Positions 18,775-29,419 of a DNA stretch of 34,538 bases are shown here, piece by piece; position 1 is the stretch's first letter, and every line of letters starts with the position of its first letter. Under the pieces are notes generated by a model. It searched no databases. It was not told the DNA's origin and saw nothing but the letters and a program-made list of their open reading frames with translations. Source of the DNA: an uncultured Gilliamella sp. (GTDB lineage Bacteria; Pseudomonadota; Gammaproteobacteria; Enterobacterales; Orbaceae); contig CAMLAI010000009.1 of assembly GCA_946477995.1 (NCBI GenBank), forward strand, positions 1 to 34,538, in the 5' to 3' direction. A program made the position numbers and the translations under genes.

Positions 18775-19398
18775 ATGATCAAAAGCGTTATTACAGTAAT
18801 ACTAATAGTTTGTTCTTTTGTCGCATCAGCCGATAAATTACCATTAATAGAGTCATTATCTCTCTGTAATACCAATTTTTTCAAAGCTATATATGATAAT
18901 AAAGATGAGTTACTAAAAGTAACAAATGTCAATGTAATTAATAATAATCAGGCCTTTATTCCCGTTGAAAATCGCAGTGACACTAATAAAAATTATGTTT
19001 ATTTTCAAACCCCTATCCACTATAACAATCTAACAATTAAAGGTTATTATGATAGTGCGATGGATTTAGGCAAAATAGGAAAATATTATTTTTGGGGTTT
19101 TATTATTGATAACGATATAAATCAAATAAAAGAGACATTAAATTTTATCAATTGGAAAGATATGGAAGATGACTTACTGTACATCGCCAATCCAATGATT
19201 CGTAACATTAATGATGATGTTCATGTATGGAAAGAAAACACCGGTACTGTAGTTGGTGTAAAAACAATTCCAGCACCGGATACAACAGAAAAATTACTCT
19301 TAATTGAAAAAGGCACAAATATGAATCTGCTTATTTGTTCTATGCAGGGCATTGTGACTAATGAATTACTCAAACAAGAGCGACCTGATATCAAATAA
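18775..19398 (+). CDS. Orphan secreted protein, unknown function
   Basis: I do not recognise this 207-residue protein. The ATG at 18775 gives a clear signal peptide: Lys3, a hydrophobic core 'VITVILIVCSFV' and a likely cut after ASA, so it is probably periplasmic or exported. An in-frame TTG at 18757 would add six residues before the signal and is less likely. Neither start has a good ribosome site. The mature protein is rich in Asn, Asp, Ile and Lys. It has only two cysteines ('LCNTNF' near the N-terminus and 'LICSMQG' near the C-terminus), which could pair. There are no repeats and no further membrane segments. It ends 6 bases from the convergent glnB stop with no terminator between. Confidence 0.6.
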   Translation: MIKSVITVILIVCSFVASADKLPLIESLSLCNTNFFKAIYDNKDELLKVTNVNVINNNQAFIPVENRSDTNKNYVYFQTPIHYNNLTIKGYYDSAMDLGKIGKYYFWGFIIDNDINQIKETLNFINWKDMEDDLLYIANPMIRNINDDVHVWKENTGTVVGVKTIPAPDTTEKLLLIEKGTNMNLLICSMQGIVTNELLKQERPDIK

Positions 19399-19404
19399 TC
19401 TCAA

Positions 19405-21374
<1,970 letters not shown>

Positions 21375-21494
21375 ATTAAATTTAATATTACTAAACAAAA
21401 TTGGCGATAAGTTTAAATGATTCTAAGTTGCACTGCTACTTTTTTATCGCTAACATGCAACAATAAATTAGCTTTGACTTGTCTGGGTATTATT

Positions 21495-22574
21495 ATGCAA
21501 AAAATTTTAAATGTGGCGCTAGCAAAACGTAGTTATCCTATTACTATTGGCGAAAATCTTTTAACTCAATTTAAACATTTCAAACTCCAGCCAGGTCAAC
21601 GTGTATTAATCGCAACCAATGACACCATTGCCCCACTATATTTACAAACTTTAATTCATATGCTTGAAGACAACGGTATAAAAACTGATTCTGTCATTTT
21701 GCCTGATGGTGAACAATATAAAACCATGGAAACATGGAATAAAATTCTTACCGCTTTGCTTGCCAATAATCATACGCGCAATTCCAGACTAATTGCATTA
21801 GGTGGTGGTGTTATTGGTGATGTCGCTGGATTTGCGGCATCAGCGTATCAACGAGGAATTAAATTTATACAGGTGCCCACAACTTTACTTTCGCAAGTGG
21901 ACTCGTCTGTTGGTGGTAAAACCGCCATTAATCACCCTCTTGGTAAAAATATGATTGGCGCATTTTATCAACCTCAATCAGTGGTTATCGATCTCAATTG
22001 TTTAAAAACGTTACCACAGCGTGAATTATCAGCAGGTCTGGCCGAAGTCATAAAATATGGCATTATTATGGATGCTGATTTTTTTAATTGGTTAGAATTG
22101 CACATTGACCAGTTACTTAAATTAGATGTCGAAGCACTCAGTTATTGCATTTATCGCTGCTGCGAACTCAAAGCACAGGTAGTTGCGGCCGACGAAACTG
22201 AACAAGATATGCGTGCAATTTTAAATCTGGGTCATACTTATGGTCATGCCATCGAAGCAGAATTAGGTTATGGTAATTGGTTACATGGTGAGGCTGTCAG
22301 TGTCGGTATGTTGATGGCTGCTCAAACAGCTAAACTGTTGGGTAAATTTACAACCGCTGATATTGATCGTATTAAAACACTGCTTATTAGAGCAAAACTT
22401 CCAGTTACCCGGCCATCTCAAATGACAAGTGATGCTTATATTCCTCACATGTTACGCGATAAAAAAGTTTTATCAGGCAAACTCAGGCTGGTTATTCCGA
22501 CACAAATTGGACAAGTTGAAGTGCTTGATGGCATTGATAAAAACATCGTCCTTGAGTCGATAGAACGAACATAA
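21495..22574 (+). CDS. aroB: 3-dehydroquinate synthase (AroB)
   Basis: AroB converts DAHP to 3-dehydroquinate, the second step of the shikimate pathway, with NAD+ and a divalent metal. With the ATG at 21495 ([16 protein letters not shown]) it is 359 residues, matching E. coli AroB (362). An in-frame ATG at 21417 would add 26 poorly conserved residues. The NAD-binding '[15 protein letters not shown]', the phosphate-site '[19 protein letters not shown]', 'GLAEVIKYG' (metal Glu), '[11 protein letters not shown]' and '[11 protein letters not shown]' (metal His residues) are all present. aroF, which makes its substrate, lies about 7 kb away. aroK, the frequent partner, is not adjacent. Confidence 0.96.
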   Translation: MQKILNVALAKRSYPITIGENLLTQFKHFKLQPGQRVLIATNDTIAPLYLQTLIHMLEDNGIKTDSVILPDGEQYKTMETWNKILTALLANNHTRNSRLIALGGGVIGDVAGFAASAYQRGIKFIQVPTTLLSQVDSSVGGKTAINHPLGKNMIGAFYQPQSVVIDLNCLKTLPQRELSAGLAEVIKYGIIMDADFFNWLELHIDQLLKLDVEALSYCIYRCCELKAQVVAADETEQDMRAILNLGHTYGHAIEAELGYGNWLHGEAVSVGMLMAAQTAKLLGKFTTADIDRIKTLLIRAKLPVTRPSQMTSDAYIPHMLRDKKVLSGKLRLVIPTQIGQVEVLDGIDKNIVLESIERT

Positions 22575-22623
22575 TAATGTATATAATAGTGAATTATTAG
22601 ATTGGTAGTTAAGTATACAAAAT

Positions 22624-22649
22624 AAGGAGCACAGAAATCTGGCTCCTTT
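22624..22649. terminator. Hairpin between convergent aroB and MFS gene
   Basis: AAGGAGC (22624-22630) and GCTCCTT (22642-22648) pair perfectly, with an added AGA/TCT pairing in the loop. T-runs are short on both sides, so it is a likely but weak bidirectional terminator. Confidence 0.55.
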
Positions 22650-22670
22650 AGCTTAAATGCGAACTTATTA

Positions 22671-23897
22671 TTAATTGTTCGATTGTCTTTGTTTAGTAAA
22701 TTTATAAATCATGTTTAACACTAAGCCAACAAAGGCTACAGCGATCGCAATATAAAATGCGTAAGTATAACTGCCATTATTATTGATAAGGATATCCGCC
22801 GTTAATTTTGGTGCAAAAAATGCCGCTGAAGAATAACCCACAAAAATAATACCGTAGTTAACACCTTGGTGAATCGGTCCATAATTTTCCATAACCATTG
22901 GTGGGAACACGCCCATCACACCACCAAAGCATAAACCAAGCGCGATAATTCCTATTGCAAATCCTGCTTGTGTTGGAATAAATAAAAATGCCATAAAAGC
23001 CAAAATAATTACCGAAAAGATAATATCTAATGTTCGATTACGACCAAGTTTATCCGATACCGTTCCCCAAACAACTCGCCCAGCACAATTACTTAATGAA
23101 TATAAACTGACATAAAATGCTGCTGCCACAGAAGATAGCCCAAACATGTTTTGCCCAATACTCGATGCATTCGAAGCTATCATCAACCCAGAAAATGCAC
23201 CAGTACCTAACATAAAAAATATGAGGTAAAAATATGGCGTTTGTAGCATTTGTTGCCAATTTTTGTTAACAATAGGCGCATTTTGTTGGCTGTGTGCTTG
23301 AGTCCAACCTTGCGGTTGATAATTAGCGGGTGCTACCTTTATAAAGAAACTGGCAACAATAACCACAGCTATATAGGTACAACCTAGAATTTGGAAAGCA
23401 TATAGCACATCAAAACGCTCAATCAAATGGTTACCGATTGGTGCTGATATAATTGCAGCGCCCCCCATACCTGCTGTAATGATACCTGAAGCAAGACCTT
23501 TTTTATCAGGAAATAATTTAATGGTATTACTTAAACAGCCCGAATAAGCAAGCCCTTGACCAAAGCCACTTAATAAGCCATAAGTCACATAAAGCATTAG
23601 TGGACTGGTCACATAACCCGTCAGAAAAAAGCCTAGTCCAAACAGCAAACCACCTAAAACACTAGACCATTTAGCTAATCCTCTATCCGTTAAAAAGCCA
23701 CCTAAAATCATAGGAATTGGGCCAACAGCTGAATTAATAGCAAACGCTGTCATCACCTCTGACATACTCCAATTTTTAGCGGCACTTAAAGGACCGGCAA
23801 AAACACTAAAAGCATAAATCGCACCAGTACAAAGCAAGATTGATGTTGATGCTATCAGTACAAGCCATCGATTGAGATTTCTAGTTTGTTGTTCCAT
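22671..23897 (-). CDS. MFS transporter, OFA (oxalate:formate antiporter) family
   Basis: This is a 408-residue inner-membrane protein with about twelve transmembrane segments. The OFA subfamily is recognised from the start '[24 protein letters not shown]', the loop '[10 protein letters not shown]' between TM2 and TM3, '[12 protein letters not shown]' and '[11 protein letters not shown]' (about residue 130). The second half has '[14 protein letters not shown]'. OFA members exchange or import small mono- and dicarboxylates (oxalate/formate; pyruvate-induced YhjX in E. coli). The start overlaps the end of the upstream three-domain reductase gene by 17 bases, with GGAG 7 bases before the ATG, so the two are translationally linked. 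The most likely cargo is therefore the acid that the reductase uses, or its product. That is inference. Confidence 0.88.
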   Translation of the reverse strand: MEQQTRNLNRWLVLIASTSILLCTGAIYAFSVFAGPLSAAKNWSMSEVMTAFAINSAVGPIPMILGGFLTDRGLAKWSSVLGGLLFGLGFFLTGYVTSPLMLYVTYGLLSGFGQGLAYSGCLSNTIKLFPDKKGLASGIITAGMGGAAIISAPIGNHLIERFDVLYAFQILGCTYIAVVIVASFFIKVAPANYQPQGWTQAHSQQNAPIVNKNWQQMLQTPYFYLIFFMLGTGAFSGLMIASNASSIGQNMFGLSSVAAAFYVSLYSLSNCAGRVVWGTVSDKLGRNRTLDIIFSVIILAFMAFLFIPTQAGFAIGIIALGLCFGGVMGVFPPMVMENYGPIHQGVNYGIIFVGYSSAAFFAPKLTADILINNNGSYTYAFYIAIAVAFVGLVLNMIYKFTKQRQSNN

Positions 23898-26337
23898 GTC
23901 CAGACTCCATTCTTGACTTGATATCTTTCAAAGCAGTTTTTCCCGCAATTCGTCCAAAGGTAAAAATATCGGTTAGTGAATTACCACCCAATCTATTACC
24001 CGCATGGATACCCCCTGCTACTTCTCCTGCCGCATATAAGCCAGAAATTTTTTGTCCTGATTTATCCAAAACATGGGTTTGTGTATCGATTTTTAGTCCA
24101 CCCATTGTATGATGCACCGCTGGTTTTCTTGGTGTTGCATAAAATGGAGCGACTTCTACTTTCAAATCAAATACATCTTTACCAAATTCAGGATCATACC
24201 CAGCATCAGCATACGCATTATAGTTGGCAATCGTTTGTTTAAAAATATCAGCATCCATTCCCAATTTTTCGGCCAATTCTTCTAAAGTGTCTGCACAAAA
24301 TAGCGTACCAGCCGCAATTTGCTTATCAATTTTTTCTTGTGATGTGTTGTAAGCCGTCTTTTTAATTTCTTCATCAGCTATTAAATAAAATAATCCACCA
24401 TTATCAATAGCGGCTTGTGTAAGTTTGTCTCGGCTGCCATATTCATTAACAAAACGTTTTCCTTGCTTGTTAACCATAATGAAATTTTGTGGTGGAACTT
24501 GTAACCCACTAAATAATGCCCCAGTCTCTGGGTCAGAAACAGGCATCATTTGTGAAAAGCCCATACCAACCAGATCCGCACCAACACTTTGTCCTAACAA
24601 AATACCATCACCAGTGATTGCCGGAGAATTAGAGGTTTTAATATTGTCATCAATTTCAGTCCAATAAGTGTTATACTCTTTGAGCATTTTGGTATTAGCA
24701 CCAAAACCACCCGATGCCAAAATGACAGCATCGGCTTTAACGGTAACTTTTTTACCATTTAAACCTTGTCCAATTACCCCAGACACATGCCCATCTTCAA
24801 CAATTAACGATTTAACAGCCGTATCGGTTATGATAATTCCTCCCTTATCTTCTACATATTTTTGCAATGCAGAAACATAAGCATAACCTTCACTTTTTAA
24901 CGGTTTATGACCTCGACGCCATAAAGCTCCTACTGGCATAGTGACATCATGTTTATCAAATTCAACACCAATATTTTCAAGCCATTTAACCGATTCTAGC
25001 GCCTCATCAGTCAAGATTTTAACCAGATCATATTGTCCATAAATTACATTTCCTAATTGGTCGGTACGCTTACCGCCAAGATAGGTTTGAATACGATGAA
25101 GTAGTGCCGAATCAAATAGGTAACCGGTTTTGCCTTTATTTTCTGATAAATAATCATTAATTTGCTGTTTTAAGCTTCTAAAATCTTGCAAATATTCAGG
25201 ATCAATCACGGACTCATCAATTGCTACTATTTCAGATAAAGTATGGCTTTCGCCCGCGATAGCATCGAAAGTATTTTGCCATTTAGGATTGGCGGCATTC
25301 ATTGGACCACCAGTACGGACAGTATTCCCACCAACGGCTGGAAATTTTTCAACAACGACAACGCGCTTGCCTTCTTGTAAAATACTTGCCGCGGCTGATA
25401 ATCCTGCACCACCAGCACCAACCACAACGACATCTGTTACATATTGCGCATCACTATTATCAAGCGCGCTTGGTGCTTTTGGTCTTTTCCTTAATACATC
25501 AGGATTAGCACCTGCCATTTTAATGGCTTTTGCCACACCATCAATAACACCATTACTTGTAACCGATGCACCAGAAATCAAATCGACATTCAGTGTCTGA
25601 CCTTCAAGGATTTGAGATGGAATACGTTTAAACACAACGTCAGCAATACCTTCTGACTCGCCTTCGGTATCAATATCAATCGATTCAATGCGGTCAGTTG
25701 ATAAAGTAACAACCATAGGTAAATCGCCATTATGACCCGGTGCTGTTACACAATATTTACCTGGTTCATACGAGATTTCTTCCGGCACATTAAGTAAATT
25801 GACAACTTGAGTAAATCGCAAAAAACGTAAAAAACAGCTTTCTAAAAAATCGACTGTTCGTTCTGATTTAAGATTACCTTGCTCATCAAAAGCTTGATGG
25901 GCTCGACCCAGTAAAAATTCAGAGCCCGGCATAACTGTTGCATTAACCCCTGGCGCATCAAGGATTTGACGTAAATGTAATTGTGCTCGAGAAGAGCCTT
26001 GTACATCATAAGATGCACCAACAATCATAACCGGTTTACCATCAAACGGATGCAAATTAAATGACAACCATTCAATGATACTTTTTAAGGCCGATGGAAT
26101 TGAGTGATTATGCTCTGGCGTGGCAAGAATAACACCATCTGCTTGAATAATTTTATTATTAAAATTCTGAATGATAGGACTATTAGATTGGTCATCTGAC
26201 TCATTAAACATTGGAACATCAGTCAACTCTAATATTTCAATTTCGGCTTTATGACTAAAATGTTTTTGCATAAATTGCAATAACATGCGGTTATAAGATT
26301 CTTGAGCATTTGTTCCTACTATACCAATAAATTTCAT
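23881..26337 (-). CDS. Three-domain flavin reductase of unsaturated carboxylic acids (CrdB-like)
   Basis: This 818-residue soluble flavoenzyme has no signal peptide. Domain 1 (1-190) is an NAD(P)H:FMN reductase ('IVGTN', '[19 protein letters not shown]', 'GSSRAQ'). Domain 2 (about 195-280) is FMN_bind, with the ApbE flavinylation motif '[10 protein letters not shown]' (acceptor Ser258). Domain 3 (about 300-815) is FAD_binding_2: '[15 protein letters not shown]', 'GGNTVRTGG', '[10 protein letters not shown]' (proton-donor Arg636), 'HHTMGG' and '[12 protein letters not shown]' (Arg782). Automatic annotation would say fumarate or urocanate reductase. However, the fumarate-binding His and Thr of flavocytochrome c3 align to Met and Gly. 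The layout matches Vibrio ruber CrdB, a cinnamate reductase subunit. I chose the ATG at 26337: it has AAGGAG and overlaps the upstream stop as ATGA. A start 33 bases earlier adds a spurious basic stretch. Confidence 0.85.
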   Translation of the reverse strand: MKFIGIVGTNAQESYNRMLLQFMQKHFSHKAEIEILELTDVPMFNESDDQSNSPIIQNFNNKIIQADGVILATPEHNHSIPSALKSIIEWLSFNLHPFDGKPVMIVGASYDVQGSSRAQLHLRQILDAPGVNATVMPGSEFLLGRAHQAFDEQGNLKSERTVDFLESCFLRFLRFTQVVNLLNVPEEISYEPGKYCVTAPGHNGDLPMVVTLSTDRIESIDIDTEGESEGIADVVFKRIPSQILEGQTLNVDLISGASVTSNGVIDGVAKAIKMAGANPDVLRKRPKAPSALDNSDAQYVTDVVVVGAGGAGLSAAASILQEGKRVVVVEKFPAVGGNTVRTGGPMNAANPKWQNTFDAIAGESHTLSEIVAIDESVIDPEYLQDFRSLKQQINDYLSENKGKTGYLFDSALLHRIQTYLGGKRTDQLGNVIYGQYDLVKILTDEALESVKWLENIGVEFDKHDVTMPVGALWRRGHKPLKSEGYAYVSALQKYVEDKGGIIITDTAVKSLIVEDGHVSGVIGQGLNGKKVTVKADAVILASGGFGANTKMLKEYNTYWTEIDDNIKTSNSPAITGDGILLGQSVGADLVGMGFSQMMPVSDPETGALFSGLQVPPQNFIMVNKQGKRFVNEYGSRDKLTQAAIDNGGLFYLIADEEIKKTAYNTSQEKIDKQIAAGTLFCADTLEELAEKLGMDADIFKQTIANYNAYADAGYDPEFGKDVFDLKVEVAPFYATPRKPAVHHTMGGLKIDTQTHVLDKSGQKISGLYAAGEVAGGIHAGNRLGGNSLTDIFTFGRIAGKTALKDIKSRMESGHGTTN

Positions 26338-26960
26338 AACGATGCTCCTTCTTCTGCGGCCTGTTTCCAACTAAATTTTTTATTTTGATCTGTATTAATT
26401 TTTGCTGTTTTGAGTAATTGATTAGTAATGGACACAAATAATAAAAATTCATCAAAGCATTCATCTAACTCTTTGACTTTATCAGCATAAACAAGATTAC
26501 CTTGATCATCAAAAGCCTGTAACGACTGCCCTAATAAAAACTCCGAGCTTGGCATAATTCGTGCTTTTAATTCTGGCGCATCCAAAATTTGGCGTAAATG
26601 AGCCTGTGCCCTTGATGACCCCAACATACCATGTGAAGCACCGACAATCATTACACATTTATTAATCAGAGGGCGGGTAGTATAAGACAACCACTCAATA
26701 ACACTTTTCAACGCAGCGGTAATGGAATGATCATATTCGGGAGTAGCAATAATCACACCATCTGCGGCTAGTATTTTATCCGATAGCTCTTTTACTGCTG
26801 CTGGCGGAGTTTTATCCTTAGGTTCATTAAATGCTGGTAATGATTTAATTTCACAGACCTCAATTTCTGCTTTTTCGGCAAAATGCGTTCGCATAAAATG
26901 CAGTAATTTTCTATTAGTAGAACGATCAGAATTCGTTCCGACTATAGCAACAAATTTCAC
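26334..26960 (-). CDS. Single-domain NAD(P)H:FMN reductase (CrdA-like partner subunit)
   Basis: This 208-residue flavodoxin-like protein of the NADPH-dependent FMN reductase/azoreductase family has '[15 protein letters not shown]' (phosphate loop), '[19 protein letters not shown]' (flavin/NAD loop) and '[20 protein letters not shown]'. It is about 55% identical by eye to the first domain of the next gene, so the two arose by duplication. The start codon is GTG, with GAGG 7 bases upstream. Its stop overlaps the next start (ATGA), a sign of equimolar synthesis. In Vibrio ruber Crd a single-domain subunit pairs with the larger one through these domains, so I infer a heterodimer here. It is first in an operon divergent from a LysR gene. 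Confidence 0.87.
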   Translation of the reverse strand: MKFVAIVGTNSDRSTNRKLLHFMRTHFAEKAEIEVCEIKSLPAFNEPKDKTPPAAVKELSDKILAADGVIIATPEYDHSITAALKSVIEWLSYTTRPLINKCVMIVGASHGMLGSSRAQAHLRQILDAPELKARIMPSSEFLLGQSLQAFDDQGNLVYADKVKELDECFDEFLLFVSITNQLLKTAKINTDQNKKFSWKQAAEEGASL

Positions 26961-27156
26961 TTTAAAACCTCACTTAGTACCTTGCGGCACAATTTTGTTA
27001 ATATTTAATTTTCGTAATACAAATTCTTTAGCTAATCACACAAAATGGTAAAATAAATTCTTGTTCTATTAATTATGTTAATTATTGTGCAATATGATTT
27101 GTTATCTAGTGTAAAATAGAAAAAAATATTTGTGAAATAGCTGATTAATTATGGGG

Positions 27157-27176
27157 TTATAACTAATTTGTTATAA
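27157..27176. promoter_or_regulatory. Candidate LysR-type operator, TTATAAC-N6-GTTATAA
   Basis: This perfect 7-bp inverted repeat with a 6-base centre contains the T-N11-A core of LysR sites. It overlaps a TATAAT (27172-27177) just upstream of the lysR start, the usual place for autoregulation. It also lies about 200 bases upstream of the divergent FMN reductase gene. Confidence 0.5.
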
Positions 27177-27187
27177 TCTTAAAAAGG

Positions 27188-28129
27188 ATGAAAACAAGCG
27201 GAATGGCTAAAATTAATTCACTAATAATGCTGCAATATATTGATGTTTTAGTTAAGCATGGTAATTATACCAAAGCAGCACAAAACCTTTATATCTCGCA
27301 ATCTTACCTAACACAAACCATAAAAAAAATTGAAAATGAACTAGGTATTGAAATCATCAATCGACAAACCGTCCCATTACAGTTAACCGAAGCGGGAAAA
27401 ATTTATTATGAATATCTCACGTCGTTAGTCAACAAACAGGAACAGTTTAGAAAAAAAATCCAAAAATATACTGATACTAACTACACAGCAATTCAAATCG
27501 GTGTATTGCCAAGCTTAGGAACCTACTTATTACCTCTAGTTCTACCTGCTTTTATGCAAAAATATCCCAATATTAAAATCGAATTACATGAATATATGCC
27601 CAAAAACAGTGAAGAAAAAACCATTAACCAAACTCTCGATTTTTTTATTGGGCAAAATCCTGAAACAATATCCCCAAATTTAATTAGTCATAAATGTGGT
27701 AAACATCATTATTATGCACTTATACCAGAAAGTTCTAAACTTTATCGAAAAAAAACAAGTAATATTGAATGTAATCATTCTTTTATAAAAAAATTATTGC
27801 AAGAAAAACTTATTCTAACGTCTCACGGTTCAGGTATACGACAACAAATTGAATACCTCATTGCAAAATATAAGATTAAACCCGATATCGTACTTGAAAG
27901 CAGTAACATTTTTACTCTTGTCGAATTAGCAAAAAAAGGAATGGGGGTGACGTTTATTCCGGAAAGTGTCAATATCTGCGGAAAAACTGGCGATTTAGCA
28001 TATAATTTGATCCCCCTACCATTAGAATTCATCTCGTTAAGTTATTTCATTGCATATTCAGCAAATAAAATGCTTAGCGTGGCTGAAAAAGAATTCGTCA
28101 ACCTTTTCGTCTCTTCCTTTAATCAATAA
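27188..28129 (+). CDS. LysR-family transcriptional regulator
   Basis: This 313-residue regulator has an N-terminal winged helix-turn-helix (about residues 15-70: 'NYTKAAQNLYISQSYLTQTIKKIENELG', in part) and a LysR substrate-binding domain beginning 'IQIGVLPSLGTYLLPLVLPAFMQKYPNIKIELHE'. The C-terminal part 'ELAKKGMGVTFIPES' is typical of effector-sensing LTTRs. The start may be the ATG at 27188 or, more compatible with the TATAAT at 27172, the ATG at 27203 (MAKINSLIM); neither ribosome site is ideal. It is divergent from the FMN reductase/CrdB-like/MFS operon and convergent with apbE, so it is the likely regulator of that module. The effector would be an aromatic or other unsaturated acid (inference). 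Confidence 0.88.
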   Translation: MKTSGMAKINSLIMLQYIDVLVKHGNYTKAAQNLYISQSYLTQTIKKIENELGIEIINRQTVPLQLTEAGKIYYEYLTSLVNKQEQFRKKIQKYTDTNYTAIQIGVLPSLGTYLLPLVLPAFMQKYPNIKIELHEYMPKNSEEKTINQTLDFFIGQNPETISPNLISHKCGKHHYYALIPESSKLYRKKTSNIECNHSFIKKLLQEKLILTSHGSGIRQQIEYLIAKYKIKPDIVLESSNIFTLVELAKKGMGVTFIPESVNICGKTGDLAYNLIPLPLEFISLSYFIAYSANKMLSVAEKEFVNLFVSSFNQ

Positions 28130-28152
28130 TACAAAGATGAAAACTAAACGAG

Positions 28153-28168
28153 TGTTAACGCGGTAACA
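28153..28168. other. Near-perfect 16-bp palindrome between lysR and apbE
   Basis: TGTTAACG/CGGTAACA is a palindrome with one mismatched pair in the 51-base gap between the convergent lysR and apbE genes. No T-run follows on either strand. It may be a weak hairpin at both transcript ends. Confidence 0.25.
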
Positions 28169-28180
28169 TCATATAAATAC

Positions 28181-29101
28181 CTAGATCAATAGACCATTAG
28201 AACTAGCATATTCATGATTTTTGGTGATAACTATCCCTTCGATATGGTCAATTTTATTTATTTGCTTAATTACCTGTTGAGCAGAATAACCATATAATTG
28301 TGTAGTCCATATTTCGCCATCTATAGCATGCTCAGTCACAATAGTAATACTTTCAATATCGGTTTCAACTGGATAACCTGTTTGACTATCAAAAATATGA
28401 TGATAGGTTTTACCATTATAGTTAAATGTTCTTTCATAAATACCAGAAGTCACCACTGATTGATTTTGAATCTTCAAAACAGTAATCACATTGCCTCTGG
28501 TTAAGAAGGGATTTTGAATGCCTACTCGCCAATATCCATCATCATGAAAAGGACACGCCCCAAATGTTAATACATTTCCACCTAAATCAATATACGCTGC
28601 GTGAGCGTTTTGTTGTTTAAAAAATTCAATAACTTTATCAGCAAAATAACCTTTGGCTAACGCACCTAAATCGATTGCCATTCCAGAATGCTTTAACAAC
28701 ACGGATGAATTATCTTCATCTAAAAGAATATCATTAGGGTTAATGAGTGTTAAAAGCTGATTGATTTCTGAAACAGAAGGATATCTAGCATCACTAAAGC
28801 CAACCCGCCACGCTTGAATAAGTGGTCCTATTGCAATATTTAAAAAACTATTTTTTGCTAAACTCTGAGTTTTGCCTATTTTTATTAATCTAAAAAGATC
28901 AGATTGCAGTTTTACGGGTTTAATACCCGCATTAAGATTAACCTGCATTAATTGAGAATCTAAGCGATTAGCACTAAAGCGCTGTTCGTAGTCGATTAAC
29001 ATTTTTTGAGCTTGATTCAATAAGTGTTCAACCTCATCATGTTCTAGCCATATTTGAATCTTCGTGCCCATCAAATTAAGCAAGCGCTTACCTTGGTTCA
29101 T
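28181..29101 (-). CDS. apbE: Cytosolic FAD:protein FMN transferase (ApbE)
   Basis: ApbE transfers FMN from FAD to a Thr/Ser hydroxyl in target FMN_bind domains. The 306-residue protein starts directly with 'LLNLMGTKIQIWLEH' (the family's early 'MGT' motif). It shows 'FLNIAIGPLIQAW', 'DLGALAKGYFADKV', 'YIDLGGNVLTFG', 'VVTSGIYERTF' and 'HIFDSQTGYPVET'. The metal-site region is present as 'AIDGEIWTTQLYG'. Most ApbE proteins are exported lipoproteins, but this one has no signal peptide or lipobox, so it should act in the cytosol. That fits the cytosolic FMN_bind-containing reductase encoded 2 kb away, its likely target. It converges on lysR, so it has its own promoter. Confidence 0.9.
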   Translation of the reverse strand: MNQGKRLLNLMGTKIQIWLEHDEVEHLLNQAQKMLIDYEQRFSANRLDSQLMQVNLNAGIKPVKLQSDLFRLIKIGKTQSLAKNSFLNIAIGPLIQAWRVGFSDARYPSVSEINQLLTLINPNDILLDEDNSSVLLKHSGMAIDLGALAKGYFADKVIEFFKQQNAHAAYIDLGGNVLTFGACPFHDDGYWRVGIQNPFLTRGNVITVLKIQNQSVVTSGIYERTFNYNGKTYHHIFDSQTGYPVETDIESITIVTEHAIDGEIWTTQLYGYSAQQVIKQINKIDHIEGIVITKNHEYASSNGLLI

Positions 29102-29209
29102 TTTGCTTTGTTCCTAAAATTAATATCTTAATACCTTACAATGATAAAATAGGAAAATCTAGCCATCACCAAAGACTTGTTAATAATAAATCATTTCAAA
29201 CATATAAAG

Positions 29210-29227
29210 TGTAAATATTTCATTACA
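29210..29227. promoter_or_regulatory. TyrR-box-like site 1 upstream of aroF
   Basis: TGTAAA-N6-ATTACA matches the TyrR consensus TGTAAA-N6-TTTACA at 11 of 12 positions. A weaker half-site TGTAAA follows at 29234-29239, 24 bases on. Confidence 0.6.
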
Positions 29228-29330
29228 ATAAAGTGTAAAATAGCTTTTCTGGTATAGAAAAAATCAAAAAAACATCGATTATACCAACATTAAATTATTA
29301 TCTTTGTAAAATTCACAAAATATCATTTAC

Positions 29331-29336
29331 TATAAT
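29331..29336 (+). promoter_or_regulatory. Candidate -10 of aroF
   Basis: A perfect TATAAT about 85 bases upstream of aroF. No convincing -35 sits at the proper spacing. A TyrR-box-like site begins at its last base. The 318-base apbE/aroF gap otherwise contains only TyrR-like sites. Confidence 0.45.
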
Positions 29337-29353
29337 GTAATTTTGTGTTTACA
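29336..29353. promoter_or_regulatory. TyrR-box-like site 2 upstream of aroF
   Basis: TGTAAT-N6-TTTACA matches the TyrR consensus at 11 of 12 positions. It touches the -10 hexamer and covers the predicted transcript start, a repressing position. Confidence 0.65.
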
Positions 29354-29367
29354 TATTAACCGTTAAT

Positions 29368-29385
29368 TGTAATATTTTTTTTACA
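29368..29385. promoter_or_regulatory. TyrR-box-like site 3 upstream of aroF
   Basis: A second TGTAAT-N6-TTTACA, 32 bases (about three helical turns) after site 2 and 34 bases before the aroF start codon. Confidence 0.6.
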
Positions 29386-29419
29386 AAAAAGTTTAAATGA
29401 TTTTAACTAGGAAAATACA

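Noticed and set aside
25289-25600. 103-residue open frame antisense to the three-domain reductase gene
   Set aside because: Pro/Thr-rich translation typical of an antisense shadow; no start signal or domain.
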